Positions 37,478 to 46,310 of a stretch of 64,000 nt of DNA are shown here, piece after piece (position 1 is the first letter of the stretch; each line of letters begins with the position of its first letter). This stretch comes from Chrysemys picta bellii (lineage: Eukaryota; Chordata; Testudines; Emydidae), in contig NC_088801.1 of assembly GCF_011386835.1 (NCBI RefSeq), positions 15,486,824-15,550,823 of the forward strand, written 5' to 3'. The notes beneath the pieces are model-generated. The model did no database searches and was not told the DNA's origin. It was given only the letters and a program-made list of their open reading frames with translations. A program made the position numbers and the translations under genes.

Positions 37478-37735
37478 GCTATAGCTACACTACAAATACA
37501 CTATAGCTAGAGTGGTGCAGCTTCTGGTGAACTGTCTAAGCCAATGGGAGAGATTTCTCCCATTCGCTTAATTACTCCACCACCCATAAGAGGCAGTAGC
37601 TATGTCAGCGAGAGAAACTCTCCCACTAACATAGCTCTATCCACACAGGCACTTAGGATGGTATAACATACGTCGCTCAGGGGTATGGATTATTGACACC
37701 TCTGCCAATGTACGTTATTCCGAAGTATGTTCTAG
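37478..37735. mobile_element. MITE remnant of a small DNA transposon
   Basis: It starts GGCTATAGCTACACTACAAA and contains internal inverted phrases (GGGAGAGATTTCTCCCATTC and GAGAGAAACTCTCCCACTAA), then CCACACAGGCACTTAGGATG and GTCGCTCAGGGGTATGGATT. I recognise the order from turtle MITEs whose ends read CTACAC. The right TIR is no longer clear, so the right boundary is approximate. Confidence 0.45.
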
Positions 37736-37794
37736 GGTAAACAAGGTCAAAAGGAGGCGAATTGCTACCCTAGAGATACAACTGTAAAAAGAAA

Positions 37795-37945
37795 ATAATG
37801 TGAGACAGAATGATCCAATGGCTAGTGACTTGGACTGTGCTGGGAGTAGGAGACCTGAGCTCTATTCTTGCCTGTGCCACTGACCAGGTGAGTGACCGTC
37901 ACTCTCTTCCTCAGTGTCCCCTTTGGAAAATTATTATTAACGGTA
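37795..37945 (+). repeat. MIR-like ancient SINE
   Basis: ATCCAATGGCTAGTGACTTG, GAGACCTGAGCTCTATTCTT, then TGCCTGTGCCACTGACCAGG and GACCGTCACTCTCTTCCTCA follow the MIR core in order. The copy is decayed and shorter than the one at 31.3 kb. Confidence 0.7.
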
Positions 37946-38019
37946 TTTTTTTTTAGTTCTGATTAAGGAACCTTGACAACTTACCTAATAAAAATAATTA
38001 ATTATTCAAAAAAATAATT

Positions 38020-38115
38020 ATTCAAAAAAGAACTAGATAAATTCAAGTCCATCAATAGCTTTTTAGACAGGATGGGCAGGGATAGTGTCCCTAGCTTCTG
38101 TTTGCCAGAAGCTGG
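38020..38115 (+). mobile_element. Short CR1 fragment (near 3' end)
   Basis: AAAAAGAACTAGATAAATTC, GTCCATCAATAGCTTTTTAG, ACAGGATGGGCAGGGATAGT and TTGCCAGAAGCTGGGAATGG match the section of CR1 seen at 58190-58310. Both sides are unrelated, so this is a short truncated piece. Confidence 0.8.
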
Positions 38116-38859
38116 GAATGGGTGACAAAAAAGTCCTTGCCTTGAAGAGAGGGCAGAATGGGTAAGGTGTATGGCCCCAAACGTGGTTCTCCCACTGTCT
38201 TCATGGATCTTAGAGCACCTCCATAAAGGTATATACCAACACACTTCCTCCTGATCCTGGGGGGTCTTATGGCAGCAAAACTCCTGTTTAGCAAGGCACA
38301 TACCCTTTCTATTCCCCCATCCCAGTCTTTTGTTCTTTAGTGAGAAAAATATATGCTCTTACCCTGGATGAGTAATGGATAATATCACATTTGAATGAGC
38401 CATCCTATATCTACAACATCTAATGCTCTTATGAGTTCCTTTTGAAACCTGTAACAGACAGAGGGATACAGTACCAAGTCAATTTTATCAACAAACTTTC
38501 TTCCATATTAAATATTTCATTCATTCTAGAATCTGCAGACAGCTTAAAAATAGGCTTCATGTTACAGCCTAGCAATGTGCTGAAAAGCCAGAAGCAGATT
38601 GAGGTTCTGATAGAGAATCTACTTGTGATAATAGGAGTTGGACTGTCAGTCATCCTCCCTATTTCTTTTGTCCATGAAAACACAACCTAAATATTTCACG
38701 GGTGGTATGATTACATCTGACAAAGCCCTGTGTGAGAAGCATAGGCAGCAATGTTCTAATTTATTTTTGCATTCTAAGTGTGCTACAGTATAGACTCATA
38801 AAAACACACATGGTTATCATACTCATGGTTTTGAGGCATGTTTAGTCCATCCTCCTGCC
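38116..38859. other. Unique sequence between a CR1 scrap and the Harbinger element
   Basis: Overlapping frames on both strands (38002-38301, 38429-38690) have no motifs and are probably chance. I searched it for the left inverted repeat of the Harbinger element and did not see one. Confidence 0.35.
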
Positions 38860-38895
38860 AATGCAACGATGCAGAGCTCTCCAGCAGAGGTGACC

Positions 38896-40608
38896 ATGCA
38901 ATCGCTGAATAGAAAGAGGGCCCCAGCATGGACTGATCGGGAAGTCTTGGATCTGATCGCTGTGTGGGGCGATGAGTCCGTGCTTTCGGAGCTGCGATCG
39001 AAAAAACGGAATGCGAAGATCTACGAGAAGATCTCCAAAGCCATGACGGAGAGAGGATACAGCCGGGATGCAACGCAGTGCCGCATGAAAATCAAGGAGC
39101 TGAGACAAGGGTACCAGAAGACCAAAGAGGCAAATGGACGCTCCGGATCCCAGCCCCAGACATGCCGTTTCTACGAGGCACTGCATTCCATTCTAGGTGT
39201 GGCTGCCACCACTACCCCACCACTGACCGTGGACTCTGAGGATGGGATATTGTCGACGGCCGCTTCCTCGGAGATGTTAGCGGACGGGGAAGATGAGGAA
39301 GGAGATGAGGAGGACGAGGCAGTCGATAGCGCTTACAATGCTGATTTCCCCGACAGCCAGGATCTCTTCATCACCCTCAAGGAGATCCCCTACCAACCCT
39401 CCCCAGGTGTTAACCCGGACCCTGAATCAGGGGAAGGATCAGTTGGTAAGTGTTTTAAACATGTAAACATTTATTTTGAACAGAACAGGAATATTAACAA
39501 TGGGCTATTTTCATGATTAGTTTGCCCTAGGCGCTTAACGTTTTAGTCCTTCGCAGTGCAACTACTGCAAAAGAATCTAACAATGTCCGGTTTATCATGA
39601 TTAGTTTGCCCTAGGCGCTCTACTTTTTAGGCCTTGCCAGTGCAGCTACTGTAAAATAAAGTCTATATGTCCGGGGATAGAGGTGAAATCCTCATGGGAC
39701 ATCTCCACGAAGCTCTCCTGGAGGTAATTGGAAAGCCTTTGCATGAGGTTCCTGGGGAGAGCGGCCTTATTGCGTCCTCCGTGGTAGGAAACTTTTCCGC
39801 ACCAGGCTATCATCAAGTACTCTGGGATCATTGCCTCGCAGAGCATGGTGGCATACGGCCCTGTTTTTTGCTGGCTTTCACGCAGCATGCGGTCTTTCTC
39901 TGTGTCAGAAATCCTCATCAGAGTGATATCGCTCATGGTGACCTGCTTTGAATTAGGGGAATGTTAGTATTGGGACTGCTTGCTTGTTCCTTTACATAAC
40001 TGTAACCGGCAGTTTACAGCCACGCGGTGGAGGTGGGAAAGGGGCAGCATACAGGGATCTTTCCCGGGGACAGCCGCGAGGGGGTGGGACAGGGGCAGAG
40101 TTCATGTTTGCTGGATTGCCGGCAGCAGGAACTGGCCAATGCTAGGAGCACTGCTTTGAACATGAAAGGAGGGCACTGTTATAAATTAAGTTTTAAGCAG
40201 CCAAAAGTCTACGGCTTACCATGTCAGCCTGCTACCCGAATTCCGCTGTCCTGCCCCACTTGTCTGATCTCCACTGCAAGACCCCAGGCACTGAATGCAA
40301 AGGCAGAAAATTCGACCTTGTCCTGAGTGTGCATGTGATAGGTGCTGTGCATGGTCTTCTTCACAGAGAAAGACTATGTTCATTGTTCACAAAAATGTAT
40401 CTTTGTGAGGAATTCACTCCCTTTTTCCCATCCCACAGCTGCGAATGTCTCCCGACCTACCCCAGCATCCCCCTCCCAGAGGCTGGCGCAGATTAGGCGG
40501 AGAAAGAAAAGGACACTGGACGACATGTTCTCAGAACTTATGGGCTGCTCCCGAGCCGAGGCGGCCCAGCAGACCCAGTGGAGGGAGAACATGTCGCAAT
40601 ACCAGTGA
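38896..40608 (+). pseudogene. MADF (Myb/SANT-like) gene of Harbinger E1, two exons
   Basis: PIF/Harbinger elements carry a Myb-like DNA-binding protein that helps the transposase bind the element ends. Exon 1 runs 38896-39445 and ends at the donor TTG|GTAAGTG. Exon 2 starts at 40439 after CATCCCACAG. The join is in phase 1 and continues as A-A-N-V-S-R-P. Start: ATG in GGTGACCATG, the same context as in E2; an upstream ATG at 38869 is in frame. Residues about 10-95 form the MADF domain (RAPAWTDREVLDLIAVWGDE, ATQCRMKIKELRQGYQKTKE). An acidic stretch (DGEDEEGDEEDEAVD) and a basic RRRKKR segment follow. The frame stops at a TGA (40606-40608), but the same frame continues to 40845 with coiled-coil-like sequence (TLLALMREQ, LVDVLQDWRQEDR), so the stop looks like a truncating mutation. 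Confidence 0.85.
39646..39936 (-). CDS. Small intron-nested antisense ORF of Harbinger E1 (96 aa, unknown function)
   Basis: It lies entirely inside the MADF intron (39446-40438), on the opposite strand. The ATG context is CAGGTCACCATGAGCG. I do not recognise the domain. The protein is cytosolic-looking, with no signal peptide or membrane segment, and has a charged N-terminal third (MRISDTEKDRMLRESQQK). The C-terminal part from residue 26 begins GPYATMLCEAM and contains VSYHGGRNKAALPRNLMQRL and a final GHIDFIL. That part aligns without gaps over 71 residues with the frame nested in the MADF intron of E2 (56741-57165), with 29 identities counted by eye. Conservation in two diverged elements at the same position argues that it is or was a real gene. 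It has no stop or frameshift, unlike the two larger genes of E1. Confidence 0.7.
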   Translation of the reverse strand: MSDITLMRISDTEKDRMLRESQQKTGPYATMLCEAMIPEYLMIAWCGKVSYHGGRNKAALPRNLMQRLSNYLQESFVEMSHEDFTSIPGHIDFILQ

Positions 40609-40762
40609 TCACACAGCGAATGGGAGGAGAAGTGGCGGCAGGAAGACCAGCAGGCGACTCAAACGCTGCTTGCACTAATGAGGGAGCAAACGGACACGCT
40701 CTGGCGCCTTGTGGATGTTCTGCAGGACTGGAGGCAGGAGGACAGAGTCCCGCTGCAGTCTA

Positions 40763-41600
40763 TCTCTAACCGCCCTCCCACCGCCACAAAGTCCCATACC
40801 TGCCTCACCCAAAGTCCCAAGAAGGAGGGGCGGCAGGGGCCGTGAAAACTGTCACTCCACGCCTGCAGACTGCTCAAGTACCAGAAGGCTCTCATTCCCA
40901 AAAATTTGATAAGTCCTTTCCTTCCCTCCTCACCCAAGCCCCCGTCCCAGTTTCATCCCCTAACTGTGTAGTTGCTAATAAAAAATAGGTTTCTGTTAAT
41001 TACTGTTTCCGTCATGTTCTTTTAGAGGAGAGTGTGTTTGAAGGGGGGGGAAGGGGGTTGGTAATTGGAGAGGACAGTCACCTTTACCAGGGTACAGACA
41101 CGGGGGCAGGTTCAGCAGAAGGTCACACACACATTGCAGTCACTAGGCACCCTGGTCAGTCTGGGAGGTGGTTTTCATGTTCTGGGGCGGGGTGGGGCGC
41201 TATGTGACTTTGTGGCGGGGGAGGGCGGTTAGAGATCTTATGCAGCGGTCCTTAGCCTGGATCACAGAGCTACGCAGCAGCGGATCTGTAACCGCCCTCC
41301 CCCGCCACAAAGTCACATAGCCCCCACACACAGAGTCCCGAAAAGGAGGGGTGGCAGGCTCCGTTGAAACAACCAGTCCACCACTGCGGACCGCTCTAGG
41401 AGCAGGAGCCTGTCATTCCTCGAGTTTAGAAGCGTTCTTTCCATCACCACGCCCGCTCCCCACCACAGTCTGCGTCCCAGTTTCAACACTTTACCGCGAA
41501 ATCCGTAATAAAGAAAACGGTGTTAATTAACAAAGTTCCATTTATTTTATTTTTAAACTTGTGTTGGAAGGGGGGGGAACGGGGTGAATGGGGTATGTAA
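40763..41600. repeat. Tandem duplication of the MADF 3' region in E1
   Basis: The segment starting CTAACCGCCCTCCCACCGCC at about 40767 recurs in diverged form from CTGTAACCGCCCTCCCCCGC at 41286. Shared order in both: CACAAAGTC, AAGGAGGGG.GGCAGG, a terminal exon-like piece, GTCCCAGTTTCA, an AATAAA polyadenylation-like signal (near 40977 and 41507), a G-rich tract (near 41043 and 41570), and GGGAGCAGGTTCAGC or GGGGGCAGGTTCAGC. Offset is about 520 bp. The duplication places two possible polyadenylation sites behind the MADF gene and in front of the convergent transposase. Confidence 0.7.
41199..41321. repeat. Perfect 33-bp inverted repeat with 57-bp loop
   Basis: Positions 41199-41231 are the exact reverse complement of 41289-41321. 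The arm begins GCTATGTGACTTTGTGGCGG and is GC-rich. It lies between the 3' ends of the convergent MADF and transposase genes, and its right arm is the start of the second copy of the tandem duplication. It would form a strong hairpin in RNA from either strand. Confidence 0.9.
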
Positions 41601-41675
41601 CTGCAGAGGATAGTCAACATTAAGTGGGTAAAGAAACGGGAGCAGGTTCAGCTTCTCTTTAAACAAACTTAATAG

Positions 41676-42937
41676 TCACAGGTTACCCTGCTCACTGAGG
41701 AATCTAGCTTTCAAAGCCTCCCGGATGCACAGCGCGTCCCGCTGGGCTCTTCTAATTACACAGCTGTTTGGCTGGGCGTAATCAGCAGCCAGGCTATTTG
41801 CCTCAACCTCCCACTCCGCCATAAAGGTTTCCCCCTTGCTCTCACAGAGATTGTGGAGCACACAGCAAGCTGCAATAACAATGGGGATATTGGTTTCGCT
41901 GAGATCAGAGCGAGTCAGTAAGCTTCTCCATCTCCCCTGGAGACGTCCAAAAGCACACTCCACCACCATTCTGCACTTGCTCAGACGGTAGTCCAGGGCA
42001 CCTGTATAGGGCTTCATGAGCCAGGGCATTAGCGGGTAGGCTGGGTCCCCGAGGATCACTGTAGGCATCTCCACATCCCCAACAGTTATTTTGTGGTCCG
42101 GGAAGTAAATACCTTCCTGCAGCCGTCTAAACAGACCAGAGTTCCTGAAAACATGAGCGTCATGAACCTTGCCTGGCCATCCGACGTTGATGTTTGTAAA
42201 ACGTCCCCTATGGTCCACCGTGCTTGCAGCACCATTGAAAAGTAGCCCTTTCTGTTAATGTACTGGCTGGCCTAGTGGTCCGGTCCCAGGATAGGGATGT
42301 GAGTTCCATTTATAGCACCACTGCAGTTTGGGAATCCCATCGCAGCGAAGCCATCTATGATGACCTGCACGTTTCCCAGGGTCACTACCTTTGACAGCAG
42401 TAGCTCAACGATTACATTGGCTACTTGCATCATAGCAGCCCCCACGGTAGATTTGCCCATGCCAAAGTGGTTCGCAACTGACCGGTAGCTGTCTGGCGTT
42501 GCAAGCTTCCAGAGGGCTATGGCCACTCGCTTCTGGACAGTCAGGGCTGCTCGCATCCAGGTGTCCTTGTGCTTTAGGGCAGGGGACAGCCACTCACAAA
42601 GTTCCAGGAAAGTTCCCTTACGCATCCTAAAGTTTCGCAACCACTGTGATTCATCCCAGACCTGTAGCACTATGCGGTCCCACCAGTCCGTGCTTGTCTC
42701 CCGGGCCCTGAATCGCCATTGCACAGCATCAACATGACCCATTGCCACCATGATGTTCACGGCGCAGGGTCCTGTGCTTTGTGAGAGGTCTGTGCCCCTC
42801 TCAGACTTAATGTCCTCACCGCGCTGCCGTAGCCTCCACGCCCATTTTCTCAGCATCTGACTCTGAAAAAGGTGGATGATAAGGTGCGAGGTGTTGACAA
42901 CGGACATAACTGCAGTGATGGTCGCAGCGGGCTCCAT
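41676..42937 (-). pseudogene. HARBI1-like transposase of Harbinger E1, inactivated
   Basis: PIF/Harbinger transposases are DDE nucleases that cut and paste the element into a 3-bp target. Read on the minus strand, the first part (42937-42272, 221 codons) starts MEPAATITAVMSV. It carries a helix-turn-helix-like region (SYRSVANHFGMGKSTVGAAM) and then GAINGTHIPI, where the family has the first catalytic Asp in IDGTHIPI: here it is Asn. A TAG follows PDH at about 42274, and a frameshift lies near 42215. The second part (42218-41676, 180 codons) has GDPAYPLMPW with the second Asp and MVVECAFGRLQGRWRSL with the catalytic Glu, then VLHNLCES and the stop. Two breaks and the lost Asp make it a pseudogene. 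It faces the MADF gene tail to tail. Confidence 0.92.
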
Positions 42938-43199
42938 GCTCGCAGTGCTGTGGTGTCCACGCTGTCACTCACCAGAAAAGTGCGCGAAGCGATTGTCCGC
43001 TGGCGCTTTCAGGGAGGGAGGGCGGGAGTGACGGTTGAATGACGACAGTTACCCAAAACCACTCTCGACACATTTTTTTCCCCAGCAGGCATTGGGGGCT
43101 CGACCCAGAATTCCAATGGGCAGCAGGGACTGCGGGAACTGTGGGATAGCTGCCCACAGTGCACCGCTTCCAATGTCGACGCTTGCCCCGTTAGTGTGT

Positions 43200-43317
43200 A
43201 CTCACAAAGTCGAATTACTGTCCTTAGTGTGGATACACACGTTCGACTTTGTAATATCGGTTCCACAAATTCGATTTAAGTAAAATCGAACTACTCTCAT
43301 AATGTAGACATACCCTG
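43200..43317. repeat. Right terminal region of Harbinger E1
   Basis: From outside inwards the end reads CTCAGGGTATGTCTACATTA, then AGTAGTTCGATTTTACTTAA, then ATCGAATTTGTGGAACCGAT, AAAGTCGAACGTGTG and further AATTCGACTTTG. Repeated TTCGA/TCGAA blocks in the subterminal region are likely transposase or MADF binding sites by analogy with other Harbinger elements. Confidence 0.7.
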
Positions 43318-45340
43318 AGAGTCTCCCAGTATGCTCACAAACAGTTGAAATCAAAGTGCAGCTGCAGTGTATCTGATGGTGGGTCTCTCCACAGCACACA
43401 AAGCCACAGGTTCGTTTGTGCCATGGAACGTATGTGATGCAACCACAGATGGCTAAGCAGATGTATAACAACTGTCTGAAAACCTATATATTACAAAGAG
43501 CTGCAGGTTGGCTCAAAGGAATAATGAGGCATGCTCATTAGAGGAGGAAGAGCTGTTCATGTGGGCAGTAATGAATAGTTTTTGAAACCCTTATAAAAGC
43601 TTAGCAAGACTGTGTGTCACTCTCTCTCATATATATAGCCCCCGCCCCCCCCCCCCCCCCCGTGTTTACTTTAGTAGTAATATCAGAAAATAGCTTCTGA
43701 TACAAAACCTTGTGTGTCAAGTCAATGGAAAACATAGGTGCATTAGATACAGGGTGATATGAGGGTTGGTACATTGTGACAGAGGTAGGGTAGGATGTTT
43801 CACCACTAGACGCTCTTCATTGAAATCATGCTTTACTCTCCCAAGTGTGCTCATTGTGCCACTACAAGAATGGGCCCAACCAACATGATACAAATCACAT
43901 CATTTTGTTTTCCATGCAGACCACTTAGCAATGCGCACTTTATACAAAAAAGGAGTCTGGTAACTCAGAGCCGTACAATTGTCTAACACATAAGTTTGAG
44001 AAAGAGCCTGAAAAAAAATCACTATGCATAAAATATAGCAGATGTAGGCTGTGGTATTCAAAGAACGTATTTATGTATTTAGAACATTTGCATCTTACTG
44101 TTTACTGTTAAATAGTCTCTTTTTTTCAGTTCATACAAAGGGCAGACAGATGGTGAAAGCACAGATGTAAGAATTTATTTCCCTTTAAATGACCTACATT
44201 GTCCTTTTTTTGTTTTGTTTTGTTTTTATTTTTGTGGGGAAGAGGGACTAACTATAAGAAATAGAAAACATTAGCCACGTAATATTAAGATACAGTAAAT
44301 TATAAAAATGCTTGTTAAATTTAAACATCTGTAGATTGTTTTGTATCTTTAAATTATTGTATGATATTAACTAATTAATCCTTATAAGTCGTGTGTGAGG
44401 GAGGTAAATATTATGGCCCCCATTTCTCATATGAGGAAAATGAGACAAAGGGGACACAATTGAGAATTTGTGTAAACAAAATCCAGTGAAATCAGTGGAG
44501 ATACAGCCACTTCTACCAACTCTCAATGTAGCCTAGACAGATTAAGCCAAGATGTGTAAGTGTCCAATAATTTTAGCTCAATTTTTGGCTGCACAACTTG
44601 GAACACCAAGGGCCTGATTTTCACAGATGCTGCATTAAGGACAGATTTTCAGCATTATCTCTCAATTTCTTAGCTTTTGTGAATTTAAATTGAACCCTCA
44701 ATGTTATGTTAAAGTAGTTTTTTTGTGACTTAATTATAGAGAATGAGTAGTGAAAGTCATATTACATGCTACCTTTTTAAAAAAAAACAGACAGGTTAAA
44801 TTGAAACCGTAGCAAATAAAGGAATTAAAATTATTATGAGCAAGGTGAATATAATTGTCCTCTTTTAACATCATCAGATAACAGATTCATCATATTTCCT
44901 TGTGACAATTTCACTTAAATTTTGCACCTCTCCGGTACCAGCATATTAATTGTCAAATTACAGTGAGTAATTTGGCAATACGGCAAATAGTTCATTCCAC
45001 TGCTAAAATGTAGTGGAGATTCTCACTCATAATCACGCGTGTTGATCTTCTGTAGCGTATTCAGCTATTCTGCGTATCCGAAATATCTATGACACAGTCA
45101 GGAATGTTGAAGACCAGTTGTCATCTTTAAAATTGTACCTCCGTCTTACAGCTTATACTTACTATTGCTGCAAGCAATACCTATGATCACTGAAATTAAA
45201 AGAAATTGGTGTGGGAGGGAAGACTAATCCATATTTGTTCCAGTTTGGGTATGCGTTTGTGCCTTTTTTCCAGCACTTCAGGCATATTCACTTTTGCTGG
45301 TTTCCCTCTGTAGTAAGCTAATCAGCCCCCAATCCTGCTA
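43318..45340. other. AT-rich unique sequence with small repeats
   Basis: No gene. A C-rich run interrupted by one G lies at 43639-43661. A decayed antisense MIR/L3 piece lies near 44385-44470 (GGTAAATATTATGGCCCCCA, then TTTCTCATATGAGGAAAATG, and AGACAAAGGGGACACAATTG). The rest is featureless by eye. Confidence 0.45.
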
Positions 45341-45391
45341 TCATTGGGGTCTGCCAGTCATTGGGGTCTGCCAGTCATTGGGGTCTGCCAG
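45341..45391. repeat. Three perfect tandem copies of a 17-bp unit
   Basis: The unit TCATTGGGGTCTGCCAG repeats at 45341-45357, 45358-45374 and 45375-45391 without a mismatch. No function is suggested. Confidence 0.95.
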
Positions 45392-45476
45392 TATGAAACT
45401 CAGAAGCTCCACCATGGCACAGTCAGTTTATGTGGATTTTTCACATGGCAACAGGGGAGAGAAACATATCTAAATT

Positions 45477-46310
45477 AGGGCTGTCCATTAATCACCGTTA
45501 ACTCACGCGATTAACTCAAATAAATTAATTGTGATTAAAAAAAATTAATCACGATTAATCACACTTATAACAATAGAATGCCAATTGACATTTATTAAAT
45601 GTTTTTGGATGTTTTTCTACATTTTCAATATTGACTTCAATCACAATACAGAATACAAAGTGCACAGTGCTCACTTTATAGGATTATTTTTGATTAAAAA
45701 TATATGCATTGTAAAAATGATAAAAGAAAGAAATAGTATTTTTCAATGCACCTCCTACAATTACTGAAGTGCAATCTCTTTATCGTGGAAGTGTAACTTA
45801 CTAATGCAGATTTTTTTGCTTATATAACTGCACTCAAAAACAAAACAGTGTAAAACTTTCGAGCCTACAAGTCCACTCAGTCCTACTTCTTCTTCTTCTG
45901 CCAATCACTAAGACAAACAAGTTTGTTTACATTGACGGGAAATACTGCTACCTGCTTCTTATTTACAATGTCACTTGAAAGTGAGAACAGGTGTTCGCAT
46001 GACACTTTTGTAGCCAGCGTTGCAAGGTATTTATATGCCAGATATGCTAAACATTCGTATGCCCTGTCCATGCTTCAGCCACCATTCCAGAGGACATGCT
46101 TCCATGCTGATGATGCTTGTTAAAAAAAATAATGCATCAATTACATTTGTGACTGTACTTCTTGTGGAGAGAATTGTATGTCTCCTGCTCTGTTTTACCC
46201 GCATTCTGCGTATATTTCATGTCATAGCAGTCTCGGATGATGACCCAGCACATGTTCGTTTTAAGAACACTTTCACAGCAAGTTTGACAAAACACAAACC
46301 GATGTGAGAT
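45477..46310. mobile_element. hAT transposon copy, internally inverted and deleted
   Basis: The left end AGGGCTGTCCATTAATCACC leads into GTTAACTCACGCGATTAACT and GATTAATCACACTT blocks, the AT-rich terminus of a hAT family common in turtles. The transposase C-terminal region is encoded on the minus strand (45883 to about 46110). A central segment of the same protein then appears on the + strand (about 46125-46307, VIAVSDDDPAHVRFKNTF). No right TIR is visible, so the copy ends by truncation near 46310. Confidence 0.75.
45883..46110 (-). pseudogene. hAT transposase C-terminal dimerisation domain remnant
   Basis: On the minus strand the frame gives LAYLAYKYLATLATKVSCEH, then LFSLSSDIVNKKQ and VNKLVCLSDW. 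This is the hATC dimerisation domain (L..LA..YL..PAT....ER.FS..GDIV...R..L.P.NV..L) with decay at several conserved places: LATKVSCEH for PATTVPCER, and no intact catalytic core upstream. Only about 70 codons remain before the orientation switches. Confidence 0.85.

Larger units (their letters stand above)
38860..43317. mobile_element. PIF/Harbinger DNA transposon E1, large, left end missing
   Basis: About 4.5 kb of GC-richer DNA holds a MADF gene (+), a small antisense frame in its intron (-), and a HARBI1-like transposase (-). The two large genes converge. The right end near 43317 shows the inverted-repeat form GTAGACATACCCTGAG, reading CTCAGGGTATGTCTAC from outside. TTCGA/TCGAA blocks inside it resemble those in the MITE fragments at 2.8 and 55.1 kb. 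No matching left TIR is visible before 38860, so the left part is truncated or too diverged. The element is not mobile as it stands. Confidence 0.85.

Noticed and set aside
38783..39186. Minus-strand frames opposite the E1 MADF exon
   Set aside because: They mirror the coding strand of the MADF domain and have no counterpart in E2, unlike the small frame in the intron.
45341..45391. CRISPR-like array
   Set aside because: Three head-to-tail copies without spacers in a vertebrate genome; a simple tandem repeat.
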